The position numbers and the translations under genes were made by a program. A stretch of 64,000 bases of DNA, from positions 2,294,001 to 2,358,000 of the forward strand of contig JAXBDG010000002.1 of the NCBI GenBank assembly GCA_036320915.1. Reading direction: 5' to 3'. Positions 1 through 11,610 of this stretch are shown here, piece by piece. The notes under the pieces are model-generated. The model ran no database searches. It was not told the DNA's origin and worked only from the letters and a program-made list of their open reading frames with translations. Every line of letters starts with the position of its first letter. The first letter of the stretch is position 1. This stretch comes from Linnemannia elongata (Eukaryota > Mortierellomycota > Mortierellomycetes > Mortierellales > Mortierellaceae).

Positions 1-2052
1 TTGAGGGCCTACTTGTACAAACAAGACTTGGATACAAATTCCCTCATCCTTCTCTCTCTTTCTGTTACATCTTCTCAATATGATTTAGCAGCTCATTAAC
101 AAAGCGGTACGCCACTACCCCAAAACGATAGTATCACGATGGGTTTAAGAGAAAGAAAGAAAGGAAGAAAGAAGGGAAAAGGGTAGGAAAGGAAGAAAGA
201 GGAAACGAAAGAAGAAAGAAGAAAGAAAAAAAAAAAAAAAAAAAAAAAAAAAAGAAAGAGGAAATAGAAAGGCCCCTTTTTATGCGTGTCTTTCTCGGAG
301 ATTGACAACCTGTCACCGTCACATGGTTGATACTGATAAAAGCGTGCTTGTCATGGGTCAACGCTAAAAGCCATCAAGCGCTGTCTCCCTTGTCTCACAA
401 ATGCGTCGCGTCCTGTCGATCAGTTACGTGGAATCGCTACTCCCTTTCATCTCGACCCCGTGTTTCAGCGGAGGATAATGTTCCCTTGACCGGTGCACAA
501 AGCACAGAGGCGTTGTGTTCCCTCTACCTTCTACAGACGATACAAGAGGCTCAATTTCTTTTGTTACTTTTTTTCCCTCTCTTCTCGTTCGACTAGGGTG
601 ACAGTTGAAAGCCCCTCTCTATTCCTTCTCTTTTCCATGGCATCCAAACTCTTCATGATGTTGGATTGCAGTCTGCTGTTGTCTGTTATTGGTGTTCCTG
701 TAGTTATTGCCTTGTGTTGTTCATTGAATCAGAAGTGAAGAAGTGGGAAAAACAAGGAGACAAAGTGAACAGAGGGAAAGGGTGAAGGGAGGGAAAGAAA
801 AATAAGAAGAGAGATGGGCACTGGATGCATGTCCTTAGCGTCGTCGAGGGACACATTGAATCTACAAACTGCAAAGGCTATATCCCACTAACTGACGATC
901 ACTTACAAAAACGGTACTTGTATGCATAAGTGTGGGGTAACCTGGTAACGACTGTGCTGGACATGCTTTTCTTGTTAAACAGTTCCTATTATGATCTGTT
1001 CTTATCTTGATTTTACCTGAACATGCATCGTTCACTCCACATCGCCGAATTGGAGCGATTGGGAATACACTAGAGAATAATACTAGAACTCTGTCACCGT
1101 CTTTTTCTTCTCTCTCGCTCGACTTGCACCACACTACCTTCTGCCTTTTGATTTCGTGCGGTAAGTGAACTTCATTTAACCCGACTGTTTATTATGTGGT
1201 GCTTTACTCTTGTGTGCGATAGTTGCTGTTGTTTGTTTCTTCACTTTGCTACTTGATATGTACTTATAGCCCAACTTTTACGGTTAAAAGAAACGACGAT
1301 GTGGGGAGATATCGCTCACTACATTCGGCGGCAGAGGGAGGGTAATGTATGGTGCAGAGAAAATCACTCCAGCTTCGTTACTCAAACTCTTCAATCCAGT
1401 CAGGTGTCGGGTGGCGATCGCAGATCACCAAAATAAAATAAAGTTACTCCTAATTCCTTCCTCCGCAGAGCCCTATGTGGGTCGTTAATCTATTCTTTCA
1501 CTTCTCAACAGCGTTGACATGTGCGTTGTTATTCTCCTGTCGGTTCGTCGAGTGTTTGTTGTTCCTGTTTAAAGTGTTCTAATCGTTTCTTCAATGTCCT
1601 TTTTTTTTCTTTACAAGGGAGGAACACATTGCAAAAAAAAAAAAAAAACTGGAACTATCATACTCATATGGTCTTTCAAATATACTTTTATTGTACTGCT
1701 TTTGTCTTCCCTTGTGGCACACTCGACTGGATTCTATTATTTGGCTGAGCATTTGCATGCTGGATATCGCGAAGTAGAATGAGAAGAATAGTGGAATTCC
1801 GGTGCCCACAAGGTTTATCGATTGTCTTTGCTATTCAAAAATGAACAATGTCTAACATCTCTAACAACTAGAAGTCTGGTGCTGCAATGTGCAAGGTGTG
1901 CAACATGACATTCGTGTTTTTTTTTCTTTTTTTTTACTAAAAAAAAGGGTTTCGAAATAAAATGGCGAGGTCCCTCCTCTCCCTTTTTTTTTTTTTGTGA
2001 ACCAAACACATATCCTTACTTTCTCTACCATAAGTTCGCCGCATTCAACTAA
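1..2052. other. Gene-poor, low-complexity flank
   Basis: No convincing gene. The stretch carries a GAAA/GAAG-rich tract ending in an A-run of about 26 (around 227-252), several shorter A and T homopolymers (around 1635, 1915-1935 and 1985), and only short stop-free frames. The short frames across the homopolymers are composition artefacts. Confidence 0.6.
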
Positions 2053-2690
2053 TGTACTCGACCGTTCAACCGTGTCATCCTCTACAAAGAATGCAAACAA
2101 AGCCTCTTCCTCGAAGACCAAGGAGTACGCCCTCAAGAGATATCCGCCGATGGGAAGATAATTGACAATGACGCAATTGTTAGCGAGGCGAGGTAAGATA
2201 ACATGCGTTTCTTTAGGTTGTTCACGATGGGTGGTGTACAGTACATATCGATACAGAGTAGATATTAACTTCTGTTACTCTTCTCTTGTTATTAGTCCTC
2301 CTTTGGATTCAAGTGCTCCTGGGACCAATGCGGTGTTCATTGTTGAGTTAGAGGCTACGTCAGAATCTGATTCGGATGATACCTCTGTTTCCAGTCCGTC
2401 GTCTACTCCATCTTGGCCAGCGACCGAAGGAGACCACAACAGCAGCCAAAGACACGCGATCTCTCCCAAAATCAAAAAGAACAAGAGTCGTGAGAGATAA
2501 ATATGAAGAACGAGAGAAATCGTTCAAAAAGAAAGGTAAAAACTCGTTTACGTTAACAAAGTCCAAAAAAGAGATCAGAGGAAGAAAGAGTTTAGCATAA
2601 GTGAGAGCGATTACACCACCGACGATGAAGAAGAGGGCAGCAAACAGCCGGTCTCCACGAAAGACCGCGTGAAGAAAGAAAAAAAAGAAC
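2053..2690 (+). pseudogene. Split gene-like fragment, acidic/basic low-complexity protein
   Basis: I do not recognise the family. A stop-free frame at 2053-2192 reads like a real exon (it contains VILYKECKQSLFLEDQ) and ends at a GTAAG donor at 2193. The acceptor TTATTAG ends at 2295, preceded by a TATTAAC-type branch site. Splicing these joins in phase to 2296-2500, a Ser/Asp-rich segment that ends in TAA. Beyond that, coding-like Lys/Arg- and Asp/Glu-rich text continues first in another frame (about 2424-2590) and then back in the original frame (about 2579-2690). No in-frame ATG is visible upstream. The simplest reading is the 3' part of a gene that has lost its start and collected frameshifts. 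An unrecognised second intron is the alternative. Confidence 0.35.
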
Positions 2691-2724
2691 CCTTTTTTCT
2701 TAACATAGGCATCTTTTGTCATTG

Positions 2725-3560
2725 CGAGCTTGCTCCAACACTATTTTTTTTCTTTCTTTTGCCTATTTCCTTCCCTTCCTTTCTCATGTTTTTTTTCGAG
2801 AAACATGGGCGTTCTCTCTGACGCTTTCGTGGCTTTTCTATCCTTATTTTTCATTGTAATAACTACAACTACAAATGAACAAACAATGCCCACGTTTTTT
2901 TCCTTGATTTGTATCAATGCGTCTTTGTCCATTTTTTTTCCTCTGCTTTTTTTTTTTCTTGCTCACCCCCTTTTTTTTTTTTTTTTTTTTGCTTGTTCAC
3001 ACTTTTTTTCTTTTTCTTCTGTTTGTTCATCCTTGTTTTTTTCTTCCTTCTTGTTCGCCTTTGACTTTTTCTTCATCTTTTTCTTTTTCACCCTTTACTT
3101 TTTCTTCTTCATCCGTTTTTCTCGTTCACCCTTTCCATTTTTTTTTTTTTTTTTTTTTTTCTCTTTCGCCCTTTTCTTCTCTCGTTTTTAACTTTTATTT
3201 TTTCTTGTTACCTTTTACTATTTCTTCACTTTTTCTTGTACATCTTTTACGTTGTCTTGTTTACCTTTTACTTCTTGTTTACGTTTTACTTTATCTTGTT
3301 CACCTATTTTTTCTTGTCTACCTTTTCTTTTTCTTGTCTACTGTTTCTTTTTCTTGTTCGCCAATTTTTTCATGCTCTCTTATTTTCTTTCCACTCTCTC
3401 TCTTCTTTCTTTTTTTCCTTTTTCTTTTTTTTTCCCTCTTTCTTTTTTTTCCCTCTTTCTTTTTTCTTCTTTCTCTTTTTTCTTCTTTCTCTTTTTTCTT
3501 CTTTCTCTTTCTTTTGTCTTCATAATAAACGTTTTCAATACATAATCGCTACTCTCTTTT
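2725..3560. repeat. Polypyrimidine tract with degenerate ~24-bp tandem repeats
   Basis: About 830 bp in which the plus strand is overwhelmingly T and C. From about 3040 to 3370 a degenerate unit resembling CTTGTTCACCTTTTACTTTT recurs, and 3370-3520 turns into TTTCTTC runs. The translated Phe/Ser/Leu-rich frames here reflect composition and are not genes. Confidence 0.75.
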
Positions 3561-6196
3561 TTTGATATGTTGATTGACAATCACCCTCTGCTTCGCTATG
3601 CATTTATCATGATATCAATGTCCGAGACAATCTGATCCTGGTGCAGTCTTTCCAAATGTGGTCAATAAAGGCAATATCAATTATGGCGGTCAGATCCACG
3701 CACCACCATTGCCTGATTTCTATTCCAAGGCAGGGACCATCACTCAATGTTCTGACAGTATTCAGGTACCATCATATGTTTCTTTTCCTGATTCCAACAT
3801 GCCCATTGTCCTGTTCGCACATTTCTCAAACACAACTTACGAGGTCATGAACTACCACTTTTTGCTCACTCGTAGAAAGTCCTTGTTATGGTGCAGCCAG
3901 TGCTATGTTCGTCTCCTCTCTCCCTGCCCCCTCCTTTTTCTATTGGTTGCTTTTTTTTTTGTTTTTTTTTGAACGATAAAGTATAACGATAGGAAGCACA
4001 CAAGGCTTTAGCCAAGATCCTGTAGGTGCGTGACTTGGAATTGTCAAGAAAACAGATCGAGAAGTAGAAGGGAGCAGGTAGAAAGAACCTTGATCAAGGG
4101 CTAGAAACCGAGTATGAGGAAAGGGCTGGGACGTATACTTTTTTTTTTTTTGAGATTCCGAGTAAAAAACTATTGTTTTGCTATCTAAGAGTCATTTATA
4201 CTTGCTAGATGGGCGACGTCACAAGAGCAAGCTCTTAACTGGAGTCATCGCCCTTTCTGTTCATTCGATTGCCAATTGGTTATTGAGCGATTATCTACTA
4301 GCCTCTTACTGTTTTGTTCTTCTTTCTTTGTCCCAGCTTCGCTCTACGTTCTCCTCTCTTTGTGTTTCCCGTTATTACATTATCCTTTGGTTTAAGCTCA
4401 GTGGAGAGAGAGAGAGCTATGTCTCTTCTTTACTCTCCGCTCATTTCTATTTTGCTCTTCGCCCTTTTAGTCCTCTATCGGACACACACTACGCCAATGG
4501 TGAAGTTTTTTGCACAGTCAAGTTCACAAGACAGACAGCAGTTTCACGTTCGCCTAGTGATTGTCCTTACTAGCAACTCTAAATACTGTTGTAATTTATT
4601 AACCCCACCTCCATTTTTCGTATGGGCAATTTTACGTTGCATTCATGTGTTCCAACCCTCATAATTTTATGGTTTTGATCTCTCAACGCCTCTCATTTTG
4701 GCTTCTTCTATTCGGCCTTGATAACATTTACCGACCGAGTCTTGACTACTGTACTAGAAGAGCTATTTTCCAGCGGACTACCATAAGCCTTCTCTTCTCA
4801 TTTCAATATTATATACCTTTATACATGCACATATACCATTTCTCTTTCTTTCTTTCCTGTACCTCCTTGCACGTATGGCGGAGCCAGGCAGCCAGTGACG
4901 AAGTCATGAGCGAAGAACAGCTTGTATATTCTAGGCTACCTGACGCGCTTAGCTGTCCTGAAACCGCAACCAACTTTAATTTCACCGAGCAAAAATATTT
5001 GCTTCTATCTGGGGAAGCGGTACCCCGACCACATCTCCACATGTTGCGCGTATTTTAAGATCTGGCCAGTGCGCCAAGGTAGGTTTGTTTGTTTCACTTT
5101 AGATTCTCCTCAATCCCCTCTATTCTGTCTGTTTTGGTGCTCCTCCGTCTCCAACCACAACCTAGACCAGCGCCTGAAACCAAACCTCGACTCAGTTGCC
5201 CTAGGCTGGGCTTACTTTTTGACCAAATTTCGTGTCATTCCTTCCCCGGTTTTTGTGAGGCGGGAGGAGAGAGGAAAAAGTATAGGCTATGGGAGGAAAA
5301 AGTATAAGCGGAGCGACGAAAAGACTTCGCTTTTTGATCTTTCGAAGTTGCCTCTCTCTCTCCTCCCTGCAAGAGAATTTCCGGGCGCTTTGTCAATGCT
5401 TTGCGCACTTGCAATTTTGTACTGGTACTTCTTTTCGCATTTAGAGTGGCGTAGACTGTCACAACTGACAATGCATGCAAGCCAAGTTCAGTTGCAGTCC
5501 AGGCTTCGGTCTTTTACAAGTGTACAACTCCCTATCCTCCCTCTGGCAGGAAAGTGAAAACCGATTTTCAAAAACGCCGGTTTCATGTGAACTATGCACA
5601 CGTTTTGATGCAGATCCTCTTATTGTAATTCTCATATGTTAACGGCAATCCTACATCTGCATTTTCCCTCACCAACCTGGCCTATAATGCATATGAAGCG
5701 ATGAAACACGCATAGCTACTGTAGAACTGCAATTCTAGCCCTAGCAGCTATAAATAGCTGGTTTTGTTATAAAATATGCACCAGCGGTCAAAAAAGGTAA
5801 TCACTACAACCCCCTTTATCTTTTTTTCATGAGTATGCATAATAGTTGATTTTGTGAAATACCAAGGACGAACAAAAATGCACATGTTTTCCACAACACC
5901 GTTTTGTTGAGAATGGGACGCTTTTCGAGTATGAACGCACAAATATTAATTTCAAAACTGTAACCCAGGTTTGTTTCAATGATCAACTCGACGTCTTCAT
6001 TCCATTCTGGAGCACTTATTCATTGCTGTCTAGACTCTAGTAGCTTACGGGCAATTAAAATCGTATTTAAGGACCTCAAAGTCCCTTCAAAGGTTCAGGT
6101 TTGCAACTCACTCACAAAATTTTCCACTTCTTTTCATTCTTTCAAATCTTCATTCCTTTTCACTTCAAACTTTTCACCTTGTCACAAAATCCACTT
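3561..6196. other. Intergenic, no supported gene
   Basis: Two weak coding-like stretches occur. A 120-codon stop-free frame at 3613-3972 has mixed composition at its start but decays into a T-run. A 50-codon frame begins MSEEQLVYSRLPDALSC at 4906 and ends at TAA near 5058. Neither has a recognisable domain or convincing splice partners. A longer frame at 4922-5557 has no domain features. I see nothing else here. Confidence 0.5.
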
Positions 6197-6203
6197 TATA
6201 AAG
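6197..6203 (+). promoter_or_regulatory. TATA-like box upstream of the DUF2235 gene
   Basis: TATAAAG, 170 bp before the ATG at 6373, followed by a CT-rich leader. Position and sequence fit a core promoter; this is inference. Confidence 0.4.
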
Positions 6204-6372
6204 CAACCCTTCGCCCTGGTCTCATCAATATCCCTCCACAATCATCCCCCAACCTTCTCGTTCCTTTCTTTATTGATCTCTTCCGCGGCATTTCCCTATC
6301 CAACATATTCTCTTTGCTGATCGATCAAAAGACAAACTCCCAGCACTTTCCGACTACCACTTCCACCCCGTC

Positions 6373-7898
6373 ATGGCAAAAGGAAAGCTCATTGTCCTCT
6401 ATGATGGGACTTGGTGCGGACAGGAATCCAACACTAAAACCAACATCTACCAACTTGCGGAAATGATCATGAACGACGACGACCCTTACAACACAAAACC
6501 GACAGCCCCATATATCGACCTAGCTCGTCACATCAAAGCATGCTACTTCCCTGGCCCCGGCATTGGCGATGCATTCCTACAGAACCTCACCAACGGCGCT
6601 ACTGGAAACGACATCAATCTAAATTGCGTCGAGTTATATGAGTTCATTGCCAACAACTACAAGAAAGGCGACGAGATCTGGATGTTTGGCCACAGCCGTG
6701 GTGCCTACACTGTACGATGTGTCGCCGGCATGATCAACAACTGCGGCATCCTCATAAATCCGACCAATCAATTGTGCCACGACGTTTACGACAAATACCG
6801 CAGCCGTCTCCCAACATTCCACCCCTCACACCCGAATATGATTGCATTTCGAGCAGCAAATAGCCACAAAGTGCAAACGCCGGTCAAGTTCATGGGCCTG
6901 TTCGACGCCGTGGGCAGTCTAGGCATTCCATATTTCATTCCTGGCATCGGTCTGGATTTCCATCAGTTTCATGATGTCACAATCTCCAGTGTTGTTGAGA
7001 AGGTATTGTAATGTGTTAGTGAAGGGCGAAGGTCTATCCTATGCTTTGTACACACAATAGGAAAGCAATATGTTAAGCATGGAGGGATGAACAATAGATG
7101 ATCTTTATTGTAAAAAAATTCCTCAGCTGAAGCCATCCAATAAGGGCCACTAATTAATTTTGAAACGGTTTTCCACCACAGGTATACCACGCCTTGTCCA
7201 TCCATGACCGGCTGTGGGGCTTCGAGCCCTGCCACGCAATGCCATCCCCGAATCGAATCGTTAGCCCCGCTGCTGCTTCCCCTGCATCCCAATTCGAGAT
7301 CCGTGAGCGCTGGTTCCCTGGTTGTCACTATGATCTCGGCCGCCAGAGATTCCGATTTCTGCAAAACGGAGTAAACTTGCCTGAGCGCCTGGTCAACTAT
7401 TTCCTCAACCCTCTGTCGCAGGTCATCATGCCAAACGATGTATGTGCCGATCTCGTACAAAAGTGGATGCTCGAGAGAATCCAGCAGAACGATCCTCAGC
7501 AAAGGGTCATCCAAAACATCGGCGGCAACATCCAAGGCCTGACTGCAAACATGGCGAGCGCGACACCTGCTGCATGCGGCAGTGGGGACATCTACGGCAA
7601 CATCGTCGATTATGGACCGTTTGGACTACCGGGAGGGTATCTATTCAGAGTCGTATCCAAACTCGTCCCTCGCCTCGGGTTCGTCGTCAACCTTTTGACT
7701 CGAGCCAGGGATCGTGAAATAGACCCTGGCGCGGAACTGACACGGTACACTGTGCCATGTAAGCTGCTGGGAGAGAGGACGGTTGGTTATGTTGGAGGGA
7801 TCAATGATCAGAGATATCCAAGTCAAACATATCAAAATTTCATCAATATCCCTACAAGCCAGCTAAATCCTGCAAACCCTAGGTCGAGCGCATGTTGA
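6373..7898 (+). CDS. DUF2235 family (T6SS phospholipase effector Tle1-like) alpha/beta hydrolase
   Basis: Two exons, 6373-7002 and 7182-7898, give 448 aa. The intron runs from GTATTG to ACAG (179 nt, phase 0, with a CTAAT branch-like site). The protein opens with VLYDGTW, carries the nucleophile-elbow motif GHSRGAYTVR (Ser about residue 108) and has GLFDAVGSLGIP around residue 178. These are the three signatures of DUF2235, a family of alpha/beta hydrolases related to Tle1-type phospholipases. No signal peptide or membrane segment is visible, so a cytosolic enzyme is likely. The substrate cannot be read from the sequence. The C-terminal half has the usual spacing up to a YVGGINDQRYPSQTYQNF segment. 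An AATAAA-like signal lies just after the stop. Confidence 0.88.
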
Positions 7899-8337
7899 AA
7901 AAAGAATTTGACGACGATTTTTTGTTTTCATAATAAATCTTTGCTAACGATGATCAGACAGGGTTCGGAGAAAGGGTATGGCTTGTTGCATCTCAGTGCA
8001 TATATATCTTTACAAGGATCAATAAAAAACCCTAGCTTCTTTCTTACCAATTCTCCTCTACTCTGCTCGTTCATATCACATGGCTTATTATTATTTTTTA
8101 TTGGGAGAGAGAAAGAGAGAGAGAGAGGTAAGTGGGTAAAAGTTATTTCAGACTGAGGGACGAGAGCAGAGAACAGGGTCTACATATCCTAGTAGCTAGG
8201 AGGAGCTGAGTCAACAAGAAGATGACGGATGGAAACAGGAATGAAAGGAATGAGAGCGAGTGGCTAGGGCAAAAGGACAATGAGGCAAATGGGCAAGACT
8301 GTCGCCGGAGCGGTTCTAAGCAAGTATTTCTTTATGA
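7899..8337. other. Intergenic with GA microsatellite
   Basis: Holds a GAGA-type simple repeat around 8103-8128 and no gene-like frame. The end of the retroelement ORF lies at 8338. Confidence 0.5.
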
Positions 8338-9021
8338 CTACTGCCTGGAACCCGAGGGACAGGAGGGTACAACCAAAAAGGTAGGCTTAGAAACCTTGGG
8401 GATGGAAACTTCCTTGTCTAGTTTGTGTTTGATTCCCAAAGCGGTATAGTACAAATTGCAACGCATCTGGCTGATCTTGGCTGCGTCGTTGGCTGCTGCA
8501 ATCCGTAGTGTGTTGAGGAACTGGAGCATTGCTTTGCCCAGTTCAGAATCTTCCCAATTGTTTTCCAGAATGCCACAGGCGAAAGAGTCGTATAATCTGG
8601 TATGGTGTGCCATCCTAGTCTGAACTGCTGCAAGGTCAGCATCGTGCTTCTTTGCCGCGTTGTCGAGGCTGAACTCTGCATAATCAAGGACTGGGGGCGC
8701 CTTGTAGACCATGCCTTCTGTGTAGTGGTAGTTGCTGAGGACAAAGTGCTTATGATCGTCTGCGAGTGCCGCTGTGTAGAAGTTCTGCTCCATGATAGCA
8801 GGGTAATGTTTAACTAGGTCTGCACCCGGACGAATGGTAGTTGCTTGCGTGGTGCAGATGATCTGCGTGCGAGTAACGGAGGGAGCGTCGTCATGGAGGG
8901 GAGCAGGATTATTAATGCGATTGAGACTGCGTTCAAGTTGGTCAAGACGGTTACTGAGCTGTTGAATAACATGGAGTAGAGTCTCATTTGAGACCGAAGG
9001 AGAAGGGGAGGCATGGGACAT
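8338..9021 (-). mobile_element. Retroelement ORF1 (gag-like) fragment, possibly DIRS-type
   Basis: An uninterrupted 227-codon frame. The N-terminus is Ser/Pro-rich, followed by a short coiled-coil-like segment (LLHVIQQLSNRLDQLERSLN, residues 15-34). A central region has a Y-x-x-P-P-x-L-D motif, then AAKKHDADLAAVQTRMAHHTR and a short acidic/aromatic segment. That order (PPxL, then A-K-K-x-D-x-x-L-x-x-x-Q-x-R, then an RxxD-like turn) resembles the first ORF of DIRS-like elements in early-diverging fungi, as I recall it. No reverse transcriptase, RNase H or tyrosine recombinase follows on the minus strand below 8338, so the element is truncated or the ORF is a solitary remnant. A domesticated host gene is the alternative. 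Confidence 0.4.
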
Positions 9022-9817
9022 GGGAAGAGGATCGAGCGGTGAATCCGGGGAGTGTTCCGGCCGTGAAAAAGAAAGATAGAGAGCAAAGATTGCTTAGCTA
9101 GAGTCCCTTTTATCAATTCGTTTTCATTTTTTTTCTGGAGTTCACGTGGAACGTGAAACTAAGTTATAATATACGCGACCTTCTAGGCATTCTCACACCC
9201 ATTCTTTTTTCGTAAACAAGGTGAAAGTGTCCCGCGGACCATTGCTGCTGCTACTACATTTCCTCACCTGCAAAAAATAAGCAGCCAATCACACCCCGAA
9301 TCAAATTAGCTTTGACCATACTGGAATTCTGGTTAGAAATTGGGGGGGGGGGGATTTGAGTAACAAAAACGATTCATAGACTTTAATACATGTTCCCCCG
9401 CCTTATTGGATCGACCCGTCGGGATGGGTGGGCAACGATCGAGGATGGCGAGGTGTTGGTCGAACAAGGCGGAATGGAAACGCAGATACGAGTCGATCGT
9501 GCTTGAGACCTTAATAATCGTCCAAGCCCTGAAAAAATTGTCCAAGCCGACCGCACTCATTTTGTTTTCTTCCTTCCACGTCCCTTTTTTTTCTTCTCCG
9601 TCCCACGTTAGCGATGTGATATTGAAAGGTAAAGGTTGATCGTCAGCCCTGCATGGAGAACAACAGAACAGCCACAAAGAGTGGGAGAAAAATATTGAAG
9701 TTGCTCGCTTTTGTCTTTCTTGTTTTAAGTCCACATTTCAAACATAAGACAACAAACACAACAAATACAACACAACAAAGAACAAAGAACACATACAACA
9801 GCCAGAATCAACAAACA
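9022..9817. other. Intergenic
   Basis: Contains a G-run of 12 at about 9342-9353 and a CA/AAC-rich leader (9730-9817) before the F-box pseudogene. I see no gene. Confidence 0.5.
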
Positions 9818-10238
9818 ATGACAACGCAAACAAATATCTCGACACTTCCCCTGGAGATCCTTATCCACTTGATCGCCCCCTACCTTACCAGGAACGACTT
9901 TACAAGATGTGCCCTCGTCAACCACCACTGAAACTTCATCTTCACGCCCATACTCTGGGAATCCATCACCTTCGTCAACACCGCCGAAATCCCCTACGCT
10001 CGAGACCCTTGTCCTTAAAAACTTTTCACACTCCGCTACCGACAACACACATTGGCATGCCCTGACCTTGACGATCAAAGAGTCCTGTCTACTGTTGACG
10101 TCCTTGCACTTAACCGACTGTCCACCTTACTCTGACGAGGAGTTCGCAGCTTTGACTGAAGCCAGTGCTCATGGATGGAAGACATTAGGATCTCACACGT
10201 CTGATAAAAAACATTCGGAAACTGGTATTGTTGAATAA
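9818..10238 (+). pseudogene. F-box/LRR pseudogene with internal deletion
   Basis: The first 37 codons encode an F-box start (ISTLPLEILIHLIAPYL) closely matching the F-box gene at 13637-15328. The Trp codon that follows in the intact gene is TGA here. Translation past it still aligns (FTPILWESITFVNTAE). Near 9990 the text jumps, in another frame, to the equivalent of the middle of the intact protein: SPTLETLVLKN, then TSLHLTDCPPYSDEEFAAL and GWKTLGS. It then ends at TAA at 10236. So the copy has a nonsense mutation, an internal deletion of about 200 codons with a frame change, and no LRR C-terminus. It is non-functional as an F-box protein. Confidence 0.85.
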
Positions 10239-11012
10239 GATATGGGCCTCCCTTTCGGCTTATTGGAGTAATCAAAGGCCAAAACCTGTTTCATTGTTGA
10301 CTTTGTGTGTTTTGGTGGTGGAGGTCAAGTAAACTCATATCTGTGGATGGTTGATGGTCACGGTGCATGGCAGAGGTGTGAGAACAAGCAAAGCAGGGTC
10401 CTGGAGTTCAATATATGTGCCGATGTGAAAAGGAGACACATACAGACAAATGACCCATTCATCAGTCTGGTGTCACGGGTTATGATGCATTTCTTTTCAC
10501 TTTTTTCAATCAGTCCATGTTCTCCATCGTTACACTTTAGGGGGTGTTCTCCTTGTTTGTTAAACTTTCCGTGGTGAGGGTGCCACAACTTTTTTAACGC
10601 CTCAATTTGATTAAAATAGGACGAGGCAAAGTTGATCACATTCCTAGAGCACGTCTTGCTGTGGCGAGTTTCAGCAAAGCACCATCGACCTTTTAGAATC
10701 ACGACAGAGTCATCCATCGACACTAATACTGACACTAAAACTGCTTGTTTTCATTGAATGTATTTCCTTATTGTAATCGTTGAAAAAGAGCCTGTTTTGT
10801 GTTGATAGAAAGCGTAAGGGACAGAATGAAGAGCGACTTCAGGGCTTTTAATCCCTCCCATCGTAACTGCAAGTCTGCGCAACCAACAGGTAGTATGACT
10901 AAAAATAAGATTGAAAGTGGGCCTTCTCGACTTGATTTGGTAAGGTTTTTCTTATTTACCCTTGTTCCACTAATCTCTACCTCGTATTGCACATGCTCTA
11001 CACCCGCTTGGG
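10239..11012. other. Intergenic between two pseudogenes
   Basis: No supported gene. A 125-codon minus-strand frame at 10358-10735 has mixed composition but no recognisable motif. I treat it as chance or as old decayed sequence. Confidence 0.45.
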
Positions 11013-11184
11013 GAACTGTACTTACCAGAATCGATTGCTGTCGACACCTTACTCGCCGAACGACTCGGACTGATAGGTGGAAACGCTTGCTGACCGCGGG
11101 TGGTGGCCATGTATAGAGCGACGGAGGAGTTCAAGGCCACGGAAGGATATTCGATTGAGGACTTTTCCGGCGCAAGTTTAAAAG
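11013..11184 (+). pseudogene. Glutathione S-transferase-like pseudogene remnant
   Basis: One frame reads ELYLPESIAVDTLLAERLGLIGGNA, matching the start of exon 3 of the intact GST gene downstream (MAESAVIDTFLAERFGLLGNN). It then hits TGA and continues in the same frame with YRATEEFKATEGYSIEDF, which matches the C-terminal region of the intact protein (RASNEFKGYEKGS). The helical middle of the protein is missing. This is an internally deleted, nonsense-bearing relic that lies 430 bp upstream of its intact paralogue. Confidence 0.7.
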
Positions 11185-11529
11185 GTAAGGAGACTGCAAA
11201 TCCTCTGGCTGGCGATTGATGACTTGGGGAATGTTGTTCGCATGACCTCCCTACCTCGAGAGTCTTATATACCCTCGTTAAAATGTTAAAATAACGACTC
11301 GTGATGTGAATACACTATATTACCACCCATCAGATCATTGAAATATTTGACCGTGGGATAGTTGACCTCAGACGCCACCAAAATGCGTTCTGTGATCAAT
11401 TCAGAATGTCCGACCCCTTTGGCTAACGGATGCGGACTTGTAAGAAGCGGCTTAGAAACTTTTACACTTAAATTCAGCAGTCATGGTGCTTTTACACTGG
11501 AGGGGTTTACACTGCAATCTGCTCATTCG

Positions 11530-11536
11530 TATAAAA
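11530..11536 (+). promoter_or_regulatory. TATA box of the GST gene
   Basis: TATAAAA, 75 bp before the ATG at 11611. The leader between them is made of short TTACACT/TTACACTCAC-type repeats. Confidence 0.55.
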
Positions 11537-11610
11537 TCTCCCACTTTCTTTGCCTTTTAAACTTAACCTTACACTTACACTTACACTCACATTTGCAGTT
11601 ACACTCCATC

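Noticed and set aside
2917..3525. 202-codon Phe/Ser/Leu-rich frame
   Set aside because: It is the translation of the polypyrimidine tract; similar frames appear in all three plus-strand phases.
4922..5557. 211-codon frame
   Set aside because: No domain, mixed low-quality composition, no splice or start context. Length alone is weak evidence here.
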